In this document: in pieces, positions 39,727-49,631 of the stretch
How positions within the stretch are numbered: position 1 is the first letter of the stretch
Layout: the number at the start of each line of letters is the position of its first letter
The notes under the pieces: model-generated
What the model was told of the DNA's origin: nothing
The model's input: the letters and a program-made list of their open reading frames with translations, nothing else
Database searches by the model: none
Made by a program: the position numbers and the translations under genes
Source of the DNA: Moorella sp. Hama-1
Lineage (GTDB): Bacteria; Bacillota; DSM-521; Neomoorellales; Neomoorellaceae
DNA: 64,000 nucleotides
Direction: 5' to 3'
Assembly: GCF_023734095.1 (NCBI RefSeq)
Contig: NZ_AP024620.1
Location: 3,158,501 to 3,222,500 of the forward strand

Positions 39727-39766
39727 GCTGGTGTTACCATTAACCCTGACGTAATGCATGGCTCAC

Positions 39767-41029
39767 TTAAATCGCTTCTTCCGGGGCGGCGATGCGGCCT
39801 TTGATGGCGCTGGCGGCGGCTACCGCCGGCCCGGCCAGGTAGACCTCGCTCTCGGGATGGCCCATGCGGCCGACGAAGTTGCGATTGGTGGTGGACAGGG
39901 CGCGCTCCCCTTTGGCCAGTATCCCCATGTGGCCGCCCAGGCAGGGGCCGCAGGTGGGGGTGGAGACGACCGCCCCGGCGGCGATAAATACTTCGATGAG
40001 TCCTTCGGCCAGGGCGGTACTGTAGATCTGCTGGGTGCCGGGGATGACGATGAGCCGGACCTCCGGGTGGACTTTGTGACCCCGCAGGATGGCCGCCGCG
40101 ACCCGCAGGTCTTCTAAACGGCCGTTGGTGCAGCTGCCGATGACTACCTGGTCGATTTTGATCTCCCCTACCTCCCGGACGCTGCGGGCGTTTTCGGGCA
40201 GGTGGGGCAGGGCTACCTGGGGGTCGATTTTACTGGCGTCAATGTCCAGTTCCCGGGCATATACTGCGTCGGGGTCGCTCTGGTAGAAGTGGTAATCCCT
40301 TTTTAAGCGGCCCTGGATGTAGGCCAGGGTCTTTTCGTCGGGAGGGAAGATGCCGTTCTTACCCCCGGCTTCGATGGCCATGTTGGCCATGGTGAAGCGG
40401 CCGTCCATGCTGAGCTCAGTGATGGCTTCGCCGGTGAATTCCATGGCCATGTAGCGGGCGCCGTCGACGCCGATTTGCCCGATGGTGTACAGGATCAGGT
40501 CTTTACCGCCGACATAGGGTTGGAGTTGGCCGTGGAAACGAAAGAGGATGGTCTCCGGTACTTTAAACCAGCACTCCCCCGTGGCCATGGCGGCGGCGAG
40601 ATCCGTGGAGCCGACGCCGGTGGCGAAGGCCCCTAGCGCCCCGTAGGTGCAGGTGTGGGAGTCGGCGCCGATGACCAGGTCCCCGGGGCCCACCAGGCCG
40701 GCCTCAGGCAGCAGGCAGTGCTCGATGCCCATGCGGCCGATCTCGAAGTAGTTGGTGAGGCCCTGTTCCCGGGCGAACTCCCGTAAGACTTTGGCCTGCT
40801 CGGCGGATTTGATGTCCTTGGCCGGGGTGAAGTGGTCCGGCACCAGGACCACCCGCTCCGGGTCGAAGACCTTCTGGACGCCGAGTTTTTTAAACTCCTG
40901 GATGGCCAGGGGGGCGGTGATGTCGTTCCCCAGGGACAGGTCCACCCGGGCGTTGATGAGCTGGCCGGGCTCCACCGCCTCTAATCCGGCGTGGGCGGCC
41001 AGGATCTTTTCCGTTATGGTCATGCCCAT
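39767..41029 (-). CDS. dmdA: 2,3-Dimethylmalate dehydratase large subunit (LeuC-like)
   Basis: A 420-residue aconitase-superfamily protein. The [4Fe-4S] ligands are in VIGSCTNGR (about residue 300) and [11 protein letters not shown] (about residue 360), with the active-site [21 protein letters not shown] split here as [10 protein letters not shown] and [10 protein letters not shown]. In E. barkeri the equivalent enzyme converts dimethylmaleate to (2R,3S)-2,3-dimethylmalate. The leucine-pathway enzyme is very similar; the assignment relies on neighbours dml and mii. Confidence 0.88.
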   Translation of the reverse strand: MGMTITEKILAAHAGLEAVEPGQLINARVDLSLGNDITAPLAIQEFKKLGVQKVFDPERVVLVPDHFTPAKDIKSAEQAKVLREFAREQGLTNYFEIGRMGIEHCLLPEAGLVGPGDLVIGADSHTCTYGALGAFATGVGSTDLAAAMATGECWFKVPETILFRFHGQLQPYVGGKDLILYTIGQIGVDGARYMAMEFTGEAITELSMDGRFTMANMAIEAGGKNGIFPPDEKTLAYIQGRLKRDYHFYQSDPDAVYARELDIDASKIDPQVALPHLPENARSVREVGEIKIDQVVIGSCTNGRLEDLRVAAAILRGHKVHPEVRLIVIPGTQQIYSTALAEGLIEVFIAAGAVVSTPTCGPCLGGHMGILAKGERALSTTNRNFVGRMGHPESEVYLAGPAVAAASAIKGRIAAPEEAI

Positions 41030-41051
41030 ATGGCGTTATCCCCTCTTCCTG

Positions 41052-41936
41052 CTATTTGGCGCAGCAACCGTTAGTGGCATAGAGCTTTTCGAGCTCCTTG
41101 ATCTTCGGCAAACCAATCAATTGGTTAAAGTCACTGAAGGGGAGCATCTGGTTCATGAAGTCTCGGGTTGTGCCGCTGGCCTTCAAAGTCGCCATTAGTT
41201 CTATCAACGCCCTGGCCGCCGTATAGACCGAGGCCGTGGGGAAAATAACCAGGCTGTAACCCAACTGCTCCAGCTCTTTAACCGTGAGTAAAGGCGTACG
41301 GCCACCCTCAACCATATTGGCCAGGACCGGCACTTTAAAAGAAGAACAGATCTGCTTCATTTCCTCCACGGTTTCCGGCGATTCGATGAAGAGGACGTCA
41401 GCGCCGGCAGCTTCGTAAGCCTTACCCCGGGCGATGGCCTCTGCCAGGCCCCTGCTGGTCCGGGCGTCCGTACGGGCGATGATTACCAGGTCGGGGTCAC
41501 GCCGGGCCGCCACGGCGGCCTTAATTTTATTTACCATTTCTTCTACAGGCACCACCTGGCGGTCGAGCATATGGCCGCACTTTTTCGGTGAGACCTGATC
41601 CTCCAGCTGGACAGCCGCCGCCCCGGCTTTCTCATATTCCTGGACCGTCCGGATGGTATTAACGGCATTGCCAAAGCCGGTATCAGCGTCGGCGATGACT
41701 GGGATGGTGACGGCCGCCGCTGTGTTGTTGAGCCTGGTGGCCATTTCCGTCATGGTGAGCAGTCCCACATCGGGCTGGCCCAGGTGGCTGGCTGCCTGGC
41801 CATAGCCGGTAAAGTAGACGGCCTCAAAACCAGCCTGTTCAATGATTTTAGCCGTCAGGACATCATGGGCCCCCGGAGCCACTAGAATTTGTTTCTGGTT
41901 TAACAGCTGTCGTAGCCTGGTTGTAAGTCGCATCAT
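41052..41936 (-). CDS. dml: 2,3-Dimethylmalate lyase
   Basis: A 294-residue member of the isocitrate lyase/PEP mutase superfamily. Motifs: metal-binding ADADTGFGN, the catalytic Cys loop in KKCGHM, and ARTDA. The family enzyme from E. barkeri cleaves (2R,3S)-2,3-dimethylmalate to propionate and pyruvate, the last step of the pathway. Start at 41936, after GGGAGAGGAAGCA; the open frame runs further upstream inside the preceding gene. Confidence 0.9.
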   Translation of the reverse strand: MMRLTTRLRQLLNQKQILVAPGAHDVLTAKIIEQAGFEAVYFTGYGQAASHLGQPDVGLLTMTEMATRLNNTAAAVTIPVIADADTGFGNAVNTIRTVQEYEKAGAAAVQLEDQVSPKKCGHMLDRQVVPVEEMVNKIKAAVAARRDPDLVIIARTDARTSRGLAEAIARGKAYEAAGADVLFIESPETVEEMKQICSSFKVPVLANMVEGGRTPLLTVKELEQLGYSLVIFPTASVYTAARALIELMATLKASGTTRDFMNQMLPFSDFNQLIGLPKIKELEKLYATNGCCAK

Positions 41937-41949
41937 TGCTTCCTCTCCC

Positions 41950-43383
41950 TCAATTTCCATGTTGTGATGTAAAATACTGCCTGGCAAAATGCAGGGTTTC
42001 ATACGGGTAATGGAGAGCCAGCAGCCCCAGGGAATACAGAAGATAATGGCGGTCAATGATGATCTCCGGATTCTCGGGTAAAAGGGAGATCCCCCGGTTG
42101 GCCAGGGCCTCCCGGACAATCGCCCTGGCTTCCTCCTCGGGCAAGGCCGTAAAAATACCGCCAACCGCAATGATATGTTGAATCCCGCGCAGGTCCCGGC
42201 CCGTAGGCGTTCCCGGGGCAATCCCCAGAACCGGGTCATACTCCTGGCTCAAGGACCCGGCATGGCGCTTCAGGGCCGTTTCCATGGCCGCTATGGCCAG
42301 GCCCCGATCAAAGTGGCGCTCCTCATCGTTACCGGCCAGGGTTTCCGTTTGCTCTTCGGCCCGGCTGCAGTAGGCTAACAGTCTCTTTTCCTGCTCGTCA
42401 TTAATCGCCACCCCGGCCCGGAGTAAAACCTGACGCGGTCCCACTGTCTCCACAACCCCCCGGCAGCTGACCCGCAGGCCCAGGTTACCCTCCACGGTGC
42501 GATAGGCCACCTGTTTTTCATTAGTTAAAATGAGGCCCCTCTCTTCCAGGGGGAGCTCTGCCAGTTCCGGGATCACCGAATGGACATCGGTAGTCGCCCC
42601 GCCCAGATCAATAACAATCAAGCTCCCTAAACCTTTTTCTTCATAATGGCCCCGGGCCAGCAGTTCGGCGCCCATGAGGACGGCTCCGGGTGTGGGTATC
42701 ACCTTCCCCCCGGCAACTAATTCTTCCAGGTAGCGCAGGCCCGGTGCCCGGGTAATCTGGCGGATAAACTCCCCGTGGATGGCCTCTCGAGCTGGCTGAA
42801 CCCGCAATTCGTGAATGGTGGGCATGACATTGGCCACCCGCCGGCACCGGATGCCGGCGGCCGCCAAAATCGCGGCTACCTCAGCCTGGCTCTGGCTGTT
42901 ACCGGCGATAATCACCACCGCCGGCAGCTTTAAAGCGGCCAGCAGGCGCGCATTTTGGATAATAGCTGCGGTGTCGCCGCCGTCGGTGCCGCCGGTAAGG
43001 AGCACAATATCCGGCTTGATCTCCAGCAGGACCTCCCGGCGGTAGGCCGGGGTGTCTTCTTCGGACAGGACCTCCAGGACCCTGGCCCCGGCGTTCATAG
43101 CTACTTCCAGGGCTGCTTTGGCCGTCACCCGCGGCATATAGCCAATGGCTACCATCCGCAGGCCCCCGGCGGCGCTACTGGAGGCCAGGACCTGTTGGCC
43201 GGCCAGGTCATCCAGCCGGAGGGAGCCAGGCAAATTCCTCAATGCCGCCTCCAGGCCGACGCGAATATCCTCGACCGTCGTCGGCGCCTGGGCCCGGGCC
43301 AGCCATTCTAAACGGCCATTCTCTAACCGGTAAGAATTAACCTTGGTAAAGGTGCTGCCGACATCAAAGGCTTTTATCTCCAT
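41950..43383 (-). CDS. GlmL/MutL-type ATPase accompanying the B12 mutase
   Basis: A 477-residue ASKHA-fold protein: phosphate-1 loop FDVGSTFTKVNSY, VLLTGGTDGGD and VIDLGGATTDVHSV. This is the GlmL/MutL family, encoded with glutamate mutase and similar enzymes and thought to act as chaperone or reactivating factor that replaces damaged cobalamin. Here it lies between mii and dml in the operon of the B12-dependent 2-methyleneglutarate mutase. It is not the DNA-repair MutL. Confidence 0.85.
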   Translation of the reverse strand: MEIKAFDVGSTFTKVNSYRLENGRLEWLARAQAPTTVEDIRVGLEAALRNLPGSLRLDDLAGQQVLASSSAAGGLRMVAIGYMPRVTAKAALEVAMNAGARVLEVLSEEDTPAYRREVLLEIKPDIVLLTGGTDGGDTAAIIQNARLLAALKLPAVVIIAGNSQSQAEVAAILAAAGIRCRRVANVMPTIHELRVQPAREAIHGEFIRQITRAPGLRYLEELVAGGKVIPTPGAVLMGAELLARGHYEEKGLGSLIVIDLGGATTDVHSVIPELAELPLEERGLILTNEKQVAYRTVEGNLGLRVSCRGVVETVGPRQVLLRAGVAINDEQEKRLLAYCSRAEEQTETLAGNDEERHFDRGLAIAAMETALKRHAGSLSQEYDPVLGIAPGTPTGRDLRGIQHIIAVGGIFTALPEEEARAIVREALANRGISLLPENPEIIIDRHYLLYSLGLLALHYPYETLHFARQYFTSQHGN

Positions 43384-43395
43384 CGCTTATAGTCC

Positions 43396-44550
43396 TCATG
43401 GGCGCAGTTTTTCCGCTACCACATAGACATAACCGTCCATAAGCCGCCGGGCTGTGCGGCCTACGGCGGCCCGTTCCAGGGTAACCTTCCCATCCTTGGT
43501 ACTGGCCGCCACCTCAATGGTAATGATCCCTGCCGGATGGCCGATGCGGATTAAACCCTCATGGCGCCGGGAGACCTCATTGACGATGGTCCCGGGAATG
43601 GCAGCCGCCGCCCCGGTACAAGTGGTGCCCGTACCGGCGTAGGTCTTATGCATCACCTGCATGAACATCAACCGGGAAACAAAGTCGACCTCTCCCGCTT
43701 TGATCAATTTCTGATTGGTAAAGCTATGATAATCCCGGGGCGGGGCGACAAAGGCCAGCATGGGGAAGGCGGGGATGCGCCGGCTGGCGTCCTCCGGAGT
43801 GGCCGCCAGGCCCATGGCACAGGCCCCCAGGGCGCGGATTTTCTCCAGCAACTCTAACATTTCCGGGTTGCCGTCCACCTCGGCTGGGGTTTCGATCCCT
43901 TTAAGGTCCAGGTCGGCCGCCCGGACAAAAACCATGGGATTGGCCGCGTCGACCAGGGAAACCTCCAGGGGGCCGTGACCGGGAACATCCAGGACATCAA
44001 CGGGCCGTCCCGTAGGTAACAGCTTACCCGTGGCCGCCCCCGCCGTGCCAGCAAAATCGAGCATAATCTTGGCCCCCGTACCCGGCACCCCGTCAATCAG
44101 GTAATCCCCCGTCACTGCGGCTTTACCATCTTTGACCGGTACCTCGGCGACAATAATCTTGCCGGTATTGGTATTGTAGATACGGACCCTGGTCACAGGT
44201 TCTTTCGCCCGTACCAGGCCCTCGTCAATGGCGAAGGGGCCTACGGCCGACGAGATATTGCCGCAGTTGCCGGAGTAGTCGATTAGTGGTTCTTTGATAC
44301 TGACCTGGCCGAAGGTATAATCGACATCGGCGTCAGGCCGGGAGGAAGGGCCAATAATAGCCAATTTGCTGGTCAGGGGATCGGCCCCACCCAGGCCATC
44401 AATCTGGCGTACATCCGGGCTGCCGAAAATGGCCAATACGACTCTATCCCTGAGGGCCGGATCCCGGGGCAAATCGTTCTCGTGCAGGAATATACCCTTG
44501 CTGGTCCCACCCCTGAGGATGGCACATTTGATCCGCAACATCTCACTCAT
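43396..44550 (-). CDS. mii: 3-Methylitaconate isomerase (PrpF family)
   Basis: A 384-residue protein of the PrpF/diaminopimelate-epimerase fold ([46 protein letters not shown]). Isomerises (R)-3-methylitaconate to dimethylmaleate by proton shift. PrpF relatives act on methylaconitate, but position after mgm supports Mii. The ATG at 44550 has GGAGG 9 nt upstream and overlaps the mgm stop by 8 nt. Confidence 0.9.
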   Translation of the reverse strand: MSEMLRIKCAILRGGTSKGIFLHENDLPRDPALRDRVVLAIFGSPDVRQIDGLGGADPLTSKLAIIGPSSRPDADVDYTFGQVSIKEPLIDYSGNCGNISSAVGPFAIDEGLVRAKEPVTRVRIYNTNTGKIIVAEVPVKDGKAAVTGDYLIDGVPGTGAKIMLDFAGTAGAATGKLLPTGRPVDVLDVPGHGPLEVSLVDAANPMVFVRAADLDLKGIETPAEVDGNPEMLELLEKIRALGACAMGLAATPEDASRRIPAFPMLAFVAPPRDYHSFTNQKLIKAGEVDFVSRLMFMQVMHKTYAGTGTTCTGAAAAIPGTIVNEVSRRHEGLIRIGHPAGIITIEVAASTKDGKVTLERAAVGRTARRLMDGYVYVVAEKLRP

Positions 44551-46405
44551 TGCTATCAACCTCCTTAAGCTCCTGCAGGTGCTCCCGGACCCAGGCTACC
44601 GGTTCCTGGGGGTCGGTCCCCGGGCCAAAAAAGGCGTCGACGCCGATAAAGCCCGGACCCTCAGTTTTGATTTTCGCTTCCAGTTCGGCGTGATCTTCCT
44701 CTTTTTCCGCAATGCGCCCGCCGGCTATAACCAGGACTTTATCCCGTAAGCCGAGCTCCTTTAAGCGCTGATCCAGGCGGGGGAAGAGGGTGACCCCCAG
44801 GCCGAGGAGATTACTCACCCCGACTACCTGGGCTTTGCTCTCGGCGACGACTTCCGCCACCGTCTCCGGCAGGTTCATTCCCCGCATGTAGATTACCTCA
44901 AAGCCGGCCTGCTGGAAGGCCTCGCGGATCTGGTTGATGCCCACGACATGGGCATCGGCCCCTACCGTGGCCAGGACAACTTTGGCCTTTTCCGTAACCG
45001 GGGGTACTGGTGGAACTGAAACTTCCTCCCGGCTGAAATCCAGATATCCAGGGTCAATTAGGGCCGGGCCGTAACCCGGTACATAACGGCGAATGCCGTC
45101 CCGGTCGCGGTGGGTTTTAACAGCCCGCTTTAGATCCCAGCCCCCGGCCCGGGGGGCGTCCAGGATTCCCTGCTTACCGGCAGCTACAATCTTCGCGATT
45201 AACTCCTCCGGCTCAAAACGCCGCCAGAAATCAGCCGTTATATCTTCAGGTGCCGGCAAGGATTTTAAGCCCAGGGTAGCCGCCAGGACGGCCATGGCTT
45301 CGCTCAGGATGATTTCTTCCCGCCGGTCGATGGCCGGGTCATTAATGGTAATGGGGGCCATATTCTCAAAAATGTTCTGGGTGGCCCAGATGGCGTGGCC
45401 CATGGATTCGCCTGTGGGAATGCCGACGGATTCGGCCGCCTTGGGCCGGTAGAAATTGGCCCCGCCGAGCCTGGCCGCCATGGCCATGCGGGCGAAGTGC
45501 CCCTGCTCGGCGATTAAATCCGGCGGCGGGCTTTGGAAGGTTTCCGGCACCACGATGAGGGCTTCGCTCCCCATCACCCGGCGGAAGGCGCGGATAGCGG
45601 CCAGGTCGGCCAGGAGGTTGATACCGGCGACATTCATCTGCAGGGCGCCCAGTTCCGGTGGCAGGCCCGCCAGGACGGCCAGGCCTTCGGCCAGGAGGCA
45701 ACCGGCTAACCCGGAGCCGTCAGTACCGCCGATATTGTTCAAGTGCTTGTGGGACTCGATTTGGACGTAGATATTGTTCTCGGCGCAGATCTCCAGGGCC
45801 TTGAAGCCATTCTTGACCTTGGTTTTATAATCGTGAATGCCCCGACCGCCAAAGTGGACATGGATCACCGGGCCGATATCCGTCCCATCAAAGCCGGCGA
45901 TAAAGGCATTGAGGATGGAAAGGTGGGGCGTATCGCCGGTGGCGTTGATGCGCAGGGGATGGACGGCACCCCCGCCCAGCTGCACAAATTCCCGCTCGCC
46001 CTGGGGAGTAATGCCGCCTTTACCCCGGGACTGTTCAATCAGCTCCGCCCCGTCCAGGGGGTCGATATGGCGGGTGGCCTCGGAATGGACAAAGTGAAAC
46101 AGCTTGATACCCAGTTGTTCGGCAATGGCGTACATATCCCGGGACTGCTTCATGGTCTCGGCTGCTGAATTGCGCCCCAGGATGGGGTTCTGGACCGGTA
46201 TCCCGGTCTCGGCGGCTAGGCGGGCCAGTTCGGTCAAGCGGTGCCCGTCGCGAACTACGCCGGCCACCTCCCGCGGGTAAGGCGCCGGCAACCCCTTAAC
46301 CGAGCCGTCGGGTCCCACTTCCGGCATGGTAACGTCAAAGAGCCGGGCGTAGGCCCGCACCCGGTCGATATCGTCCCTGATAATAGCTTGCGTCTTTTCC
46401 TGCAT
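44543..46405 (-). CDS. mgm: 2-Methyleneglutarate mutase (adenosylcobalamin)
   Basis: A 620-residue radical mutase that rearranges 2-methyleneglutarate to (R)-3-methylitaconate. Barrel-type catalytic domain at about 1-470, and a C-terminal cobalamin-binding Rossmann domain with the base-off motif DAHVVG (in [18 protein letters not shown]) near residue 500 and VIAGGRIAE near the end. The start at 46405 follows GGAGCGAAGACC. Catalytic radical carriers of this family need reactivation, consistent with the GlmL-like gene downstream. Confidence 0.93.
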   Translation of the reverse strand: MQEKTQAIIRDDIDRVRAYARLFDVTMPEVGPDGSVKGLPAPYPREVAGVVRDGHRLTELARLAAETGIPVQNPILGRNSAAETMKQSRDMYAIAEQLGIKLFHFVHSEATRHIDPLDGAELIEQSRGKGGITPQGEREFVQLGGGAVHPLRINATGDTPHLSILNAFIAGFDGTDIGPVIHVHFGGRGIHDYKTKVKNGFKALEICAENNIYVQIESHKHLNNIGGTDGSGLAGCLLAEGLAVLAGLPPELGALQMNVAGINLLADLAAIRAFRRVMGSEALIVVPETFQSPPPDLIAEQGHFARMAMAARLGGANFYRPKAAESVGIPTGESMGHAIWATQNIFENMAPITINDPAIDRREEIILSEAMAVLAATLGLKSLPAPEDITADFWRRFEPEELIAKIVAAGKQGILDAPRAGGWDLKRAVKTHRDRDGIRRYVPGYGPALIDPGYLDFSREEVSVPPVPPVTEKAKVVLATVGADAHVVGINQIREAFQQAGFEVIYMRGMNLPETVAEVVAESKAQVVGVSNLLGLGVTLFPRLDQRLKELGLRDKVLVIAGGRIAEKEEDHAELEAKIKTEGPGFIGVDAFFGPGTDPQEPVAWVREHLQELKEVDSNE

Positions 46406-46443
46406 GGTCTTCGCTCCTATACTTTCGCTCCTAAACTTCCACT

Positions 46444-47877
46444 TCAAGGCACGACTACAATGCCCAGCTTTTGCGCCGCTTCCCGGGCTGCCTCCAGGGA
46501 AGGCACGGCCTCTACCAAGGCCAGGCGCCCGCCGCCGCGATTCCGGGCGTCAACCACGACCCGGCCCGCGCTGGTCTCTATCGTCACCCGCTGTAGCTGC
46601 GGTTCTTTGGCTTCTTTAATCTCTACCGTGATACCCAGCCGGGGCAGTTCGTCCATTACCCGGCGGTAACTCTGACTGTCGGCCGTACTGGCGCCATAGA
46701 TGGCTCCCATCAGGATGCCGGGTACATTGATGGCCCGTCGGGCAAAAAGCTCCGGGTAGAGTTCGATAATCACCTTTTTAATCTCGCCCCTGGCCAAGGC
46801 GTGGGCTATCCGGCCGGTATTGGTGGGAGAACCCACGGCCTGGCTGCTACCACCTACCACTACCTCGCCGAAGGGCGCCGTCAGGGGATTGGTCAACCCG
46901 GCCAGCCGGCTGACTTCCTCCCGGGCCCGATCGACTATAGCCGCCCGCCTTTGCTCTTCATCCTCTTTAACCCGTTCCTCGATATAGCGATCAACCCGGG
47001 GGTCACTCTTAAAATAGGCCTCCATATAACTTATAACTTCCGGTACTATATACCGCGCTGAAACCTGGTGGGCCCTGGCAGCCAGGGCCAGCATTACATC
47101 CACGGGAACATTGACCGGGATAGAGGTTTTGAGGGCGAGCCTGGCAGCCAGCTGGCCCAGCATTAAGGCCCCACCAATATGGGTGGCGCAGAGGCCCGGG
47201 ACCATGACCCTGGGGGTGCAGGGCACGCCGATGGTGGGCGAGAGGGCGAGGACAATGGCCCTTTCCATTTCCCGGGGGCTGCCGCCGGCCAATTCCACCA
47301 GGGCGGCCGCCGTGCCGCTGGCGCCGGCGCCCAGGCCCTCCATGTTACAACCGGTGGTCGTCTTGCCGGCGCGGAAAAAGGTACCCACCCTGAGCATCAC
47401 GGCCACAGCCGGCCAGACCTCCTCCTGCGGGTATGCCTCCAACATGGCCGCCGTCAGGCCGCTGAAGACACAGGCGTCACCGGTACCGGCGCAGGGGGCC
47501 AGGCCCACCAGGTGGTTACCCACCTGAGCCGCCAGGGTAAGGCTGATGGCTCGATCGAGGAAAGAATCGCTGGTAATCTGACCCGGTTGCCGGGTTAATT
47601 CATGGCCGACCCGGCCCAGGAGAAAGCTCTGGCTATCCCGGTCCATCCCCAGCCGTACGGCTTCCAGGTTGTGGTCAAAGGCGGTCTCTACCCTGGCCAG
47701 CACTTCTTCCGGTGCGAGGTGTTCGTTAAAGCAGGCTTCGGCCACCACTACCTCGCTCACCCTGGTAACATATTGATCCGCCAGCTGTAGGAGGCCCCCC
47801 AGGGTTAAGGGGTTAAATGGCTGGGGCCGACCCGCCAGGTAATCTACCAGGGCCTGAATTTTATCCCTGCGGATCAT
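46444..47877 (-). CDS. hmd: 2-(Hydroxymethyl)glutarate dehydratase
   Basis: A 477-residue protein of the iron-sulfur L-serine dehydratase type. [15 protein letters not shown] is the serine-dehydratase signature, and Cys residues in [13 protein letters not shown] and GLCATH are candidate [4Fe-4S] ligands. It would dehydrate (S)-2-(hydroxymethyl)glutarate to 2-methyleneglutarate. The C-terminal 120 residues ([19 protein letters not shown]) resemble the beta-chain-like domain. Overlaps the hgd stop by 17 nt. Confidence 0.88.
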   Translation of the reverse strand: MIRRDKIQALVDYLAGRPQPFNPLTLGGLLQLADQYVTRVSEVVVAEACFNEHLAPEEVLARVETAFDHNLEAVRLGMDRDSQSFLLGRVGHELTRQPGQITSDSFLDRAISLTLAAQVGNHLVGLAPCAGTGDACVFSGLTAAMLEAYPQEEVWPAVAVMLRVGTFFRAGKTTTGCNMEGLGAGASGTAAALVELAGGSPREMERAIVLALSPTIGVPCTPRVMVPGLCATHIGGALMLGQLAARLALKTSIPVNVPVDVMLALAARAHQVSARYIVPEVISYMEAYFKSDPRVDRYIEERVKEDEEQRRAAIVDRAREEVSRLAGLTNPLTAPFGEVVVGGSSQAVGSPTNTGRIAHALARGEIKKVIIELYPELFARRAINVPGILMGAIYGASTADSQSYRRVMDELPRLGITVEIKEAKEPQLQRVTIETSAGRVVVDARNRGGGRLALVEAVPSLEAAREAAQKLGIVVVP

Positions 47878-48760
47878 AACGTACCTCCGCTCCCGTTGCT
47901 TCTTCCCAGACCTTGATAACGGCAGCTATATCCTGGCCCCCCAGGCCCCGGGCCCGGGCTAGGGCATATACCTGGCGCGCCAGGCCGCCGAGCATCAGGG
48001 GGACATCATTCTCCCGGGCGGTCTGCAAGGCCAGGTCCAGGTCTTTGGCCTGGAGGTCGATGGCAAAACCCGGCTCGAAGCGTCCCGGCAGGACAAAATT
48101 GGGAACCTTGGCCTTAAAGGCGTAACTCTGGCCGGAGCTGTTACCGATGATCTCTAACATAACTTCCGGCTTCAGGCCGGCTTTTGCTCCCAGTACCAGG
48201 GCCTCGGCCACGGCGGCCATATTAATTCCCAGCAACAGGTTGTTGACAACTTTGACCGCATCCCCGGCGCCGACATCACCGACGTGGTAAATCTTTTCGC
48301 CCAGGCACTCCAGAACCGGTTTGACCTGCCAAAAAACCTCTTCCGGGCCGCCGACCATAATGGTCAGCTTGCCGGCCTTGGCCCCGGCTACTCCCCCGGA
48401 AACCGGGGCATCCAGGTAGGCCACTTGCTTTTTGGCTGCTGCTGCAGCCATTTTGCGGCTGTCACCGGGGCCGACGCTGCTCATGTCGATAACTACCAGG
48501 CCGGGCCGGGCCCCGGCTAGAACACCCTTTTCACCCGTCATGACCCCAGCGACAATGGCGGCGTTGGGTAGCATGGTGATTAAAACCTCGACCTGACCGG
48601 CTACCGCCGCCGGTGTCTCCCCGGCCCGGGCCCCTGCTGAGACTAATTCCCCGACGGCTGCCGGGACTATGTCGCTAACTACCAATTCGTGCCCCTTTTT
48701 AATAAGGTTCAGGGCCATGGGCCGGCCCATGTTGCCCAGGCCGATAAAACCGATAAGCAT
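47861..48760 (-). CDS. hgd: 2-(Hydroxymethyl)glutarate dehydrogenase
   Basis: A 299-residue 3-hydroxyisobutyrate/6-phosphogluconate-type dehydrogenase. NADH-binding GFIGLGNMGRPMA at the start, substrate motif DAPVSGGVAGA and the catalytic Lys in GAGDAVKVVNNLLLG near residue 170. It reduces (S)-2-formylglutarate, the product of enamidase, to (S)-2-(hydroxymethyl)glutarate. Strong ribosome site GAGGAGGAACGGTGG. Confidence 0.92.
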   Translation of the reverse strand: MLIGFIGLGNMGRPMALNLIKKGHELVVSDIVPAAVGELVSAGARAGETPAAVAGQVEVLITMLPNAAIVAGVMTGEKGVLAGARPGLVVIDMSSVGPGDSRKMAAAAAKKQVAYLDAPVSGGVAGAKAGKLTIMVGGPEEVFWQVKPVLECLGEKIYHVGDVGAGDAVKVVNNLLLGINMAAVAEALVLGAKAGLKPEVMLEIIGNSSGQSYAFKAKVPNFVLPGRFEPGFAIDLQAKDLDLALQTARENDVPLMLGGLARQVYALARARGLGGQDIAAVIKVWEEATGAEVRYDPQG

Positions 48761-48841
48761 CCACCGTTCCTCCTCACAACCCGCCTTTTAACAGGGGGCC
48801 ACATGAGTGGCAGGCCACCACTTCTCCTGTCAGTGTAGAGG

Positions 48842-48863
48842 GGCGGCAGGTTGCCCTGCCGCC
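48842..48863 (-). other. Perfect hairpin between the DUF1185 gene and hgd
   Basis: GGCGGCAGG and its exact complement around a 4-nt loop, in the 166-nt gap within the operon. Without a T-run it is more likely an mRNA stability or processing element than a terminator. Confidence 0.45.
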
Positions 48864-48926
48864 TGCTCCCAACTACCTCCAACAAAGGCTGTTCATAGGG
48901 CAATTGATACTGCCATTAGCCCCCAA

Positions 48927-49505
48927 CTACCGCAAACCGTCTTCACACTTGGCCTCTTCTTTCTTTAATCCACCAATCCGCGGCAGGGGCCGGCCCCCAT
49001 CGGTGACGACGGCGCAGACGACAATTTCGTCGGCTTTGGGTGCATCGGGGACCCGCACTTCCATAGCATCATAGTGACTGCGCACAAAACAGGCATTTTT
49101 ATAATGCAGGGGTACATCAATGGCCGTCCCCATTCCGCCCCGCTTCTTGGCTGAAGGAATAATGGCCTTGCCTTCATACACGGCCGCACGGAAGGGCTTA
49201 CCCATTTTGGGGTGCAGGATAGCCGCCCCGTGCTCCAGTTCACCGTTTTCACCGATAATAGCGGCTTTGCCGTAGCTGTCTACCTCTTTAGGATCAATAC
49301 CCAGGGCGTCGACTGCCTTTTTACCTAACAATCCGCCCAGTTCTTCACCGGCATCCATCAGTTCGGAAAGATCTTCGACATATTTGCCGGCAAAGGGGTT
49401 CTTGATGACTGCCAGGGCCGCTGCCTTACGTACCGGTTTTTCCAGGCTTTTTTCCCCTTCGATCAGCGTCTCTTCAACGATGGTGACGATTTTCCTAATT
49501 TCCAT
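48927..49505 (-). CDS. DUF1185 ('amino acid synthesis') protein in the nicotinate operon
   Basis: A 192-residue soluble protein. The family (PF06684) is named for amino acid synthesis but has no established reaction. Features: VEETLIEGEKSLEKPVRKAA, a Gly-rich GEELGGLLGKKAVDAL and HPKMGKPFRAAVYEGKAIIPSAKKRG. Start at 49505 after AGGAGG. It sits between hgd and the UPF0280 gene, all co-directional, which suggests a role in nicotinate breakdown that the nine known enzymes do not cover. No catalytic motif is recognisable to me. Confidence 0.75.
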   Translation of the reverse strand: MEIRKIVTIVEETLIEGEKSLEKPVRKAAALAVIKNPFAGKYVEDLSELMDAGEELGGLLGKKAVDALGIDPKEVDSYGKAAIIGENGELEHGAAILHPKMGKPFRAAVYEGKAIIPSAKKRGGMGTAIDVPLHYKNACFVRSHYDAMEVRVPDAPKADEIVVCAVVTDGGRPLPRIGGLKKEEAKCEDGLR

Positions 49506-49631
49506 GATTACTACCTCCTGATGAAAATAATTTTTAACAGCCAGCATCTGTTTTTGTCCCTAGTTACAGATTGTCCGCCCCTTTAGGACACTGCTTTGCA
49601 TAATCCGCTCAAAACGTCCAGGTAGCACTGC

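Noticed and set aside
38928-41029. leuCD of leucine biosynthesis
   Set aside because: Sequence family fits, but no other leucine genes are nearby and the pair is flanked by dml and a chemoreceptor within the nicotinate operon, so dmdAB is preferred.
41950-43383. DNA mismatch repair MutL
   Set aside because: The protein is an ASKHA-fold ATPase of the GlmL type; the shared name MutL is a coincidence of nomenclature.
48890-48925. Possible second sigma-54 promoter before hgd (TGGCAG...TTGCC)
   Set aside because: The distance between the GG and GC elements is one nucleotide too long, and sigma-54 spacing is strict.
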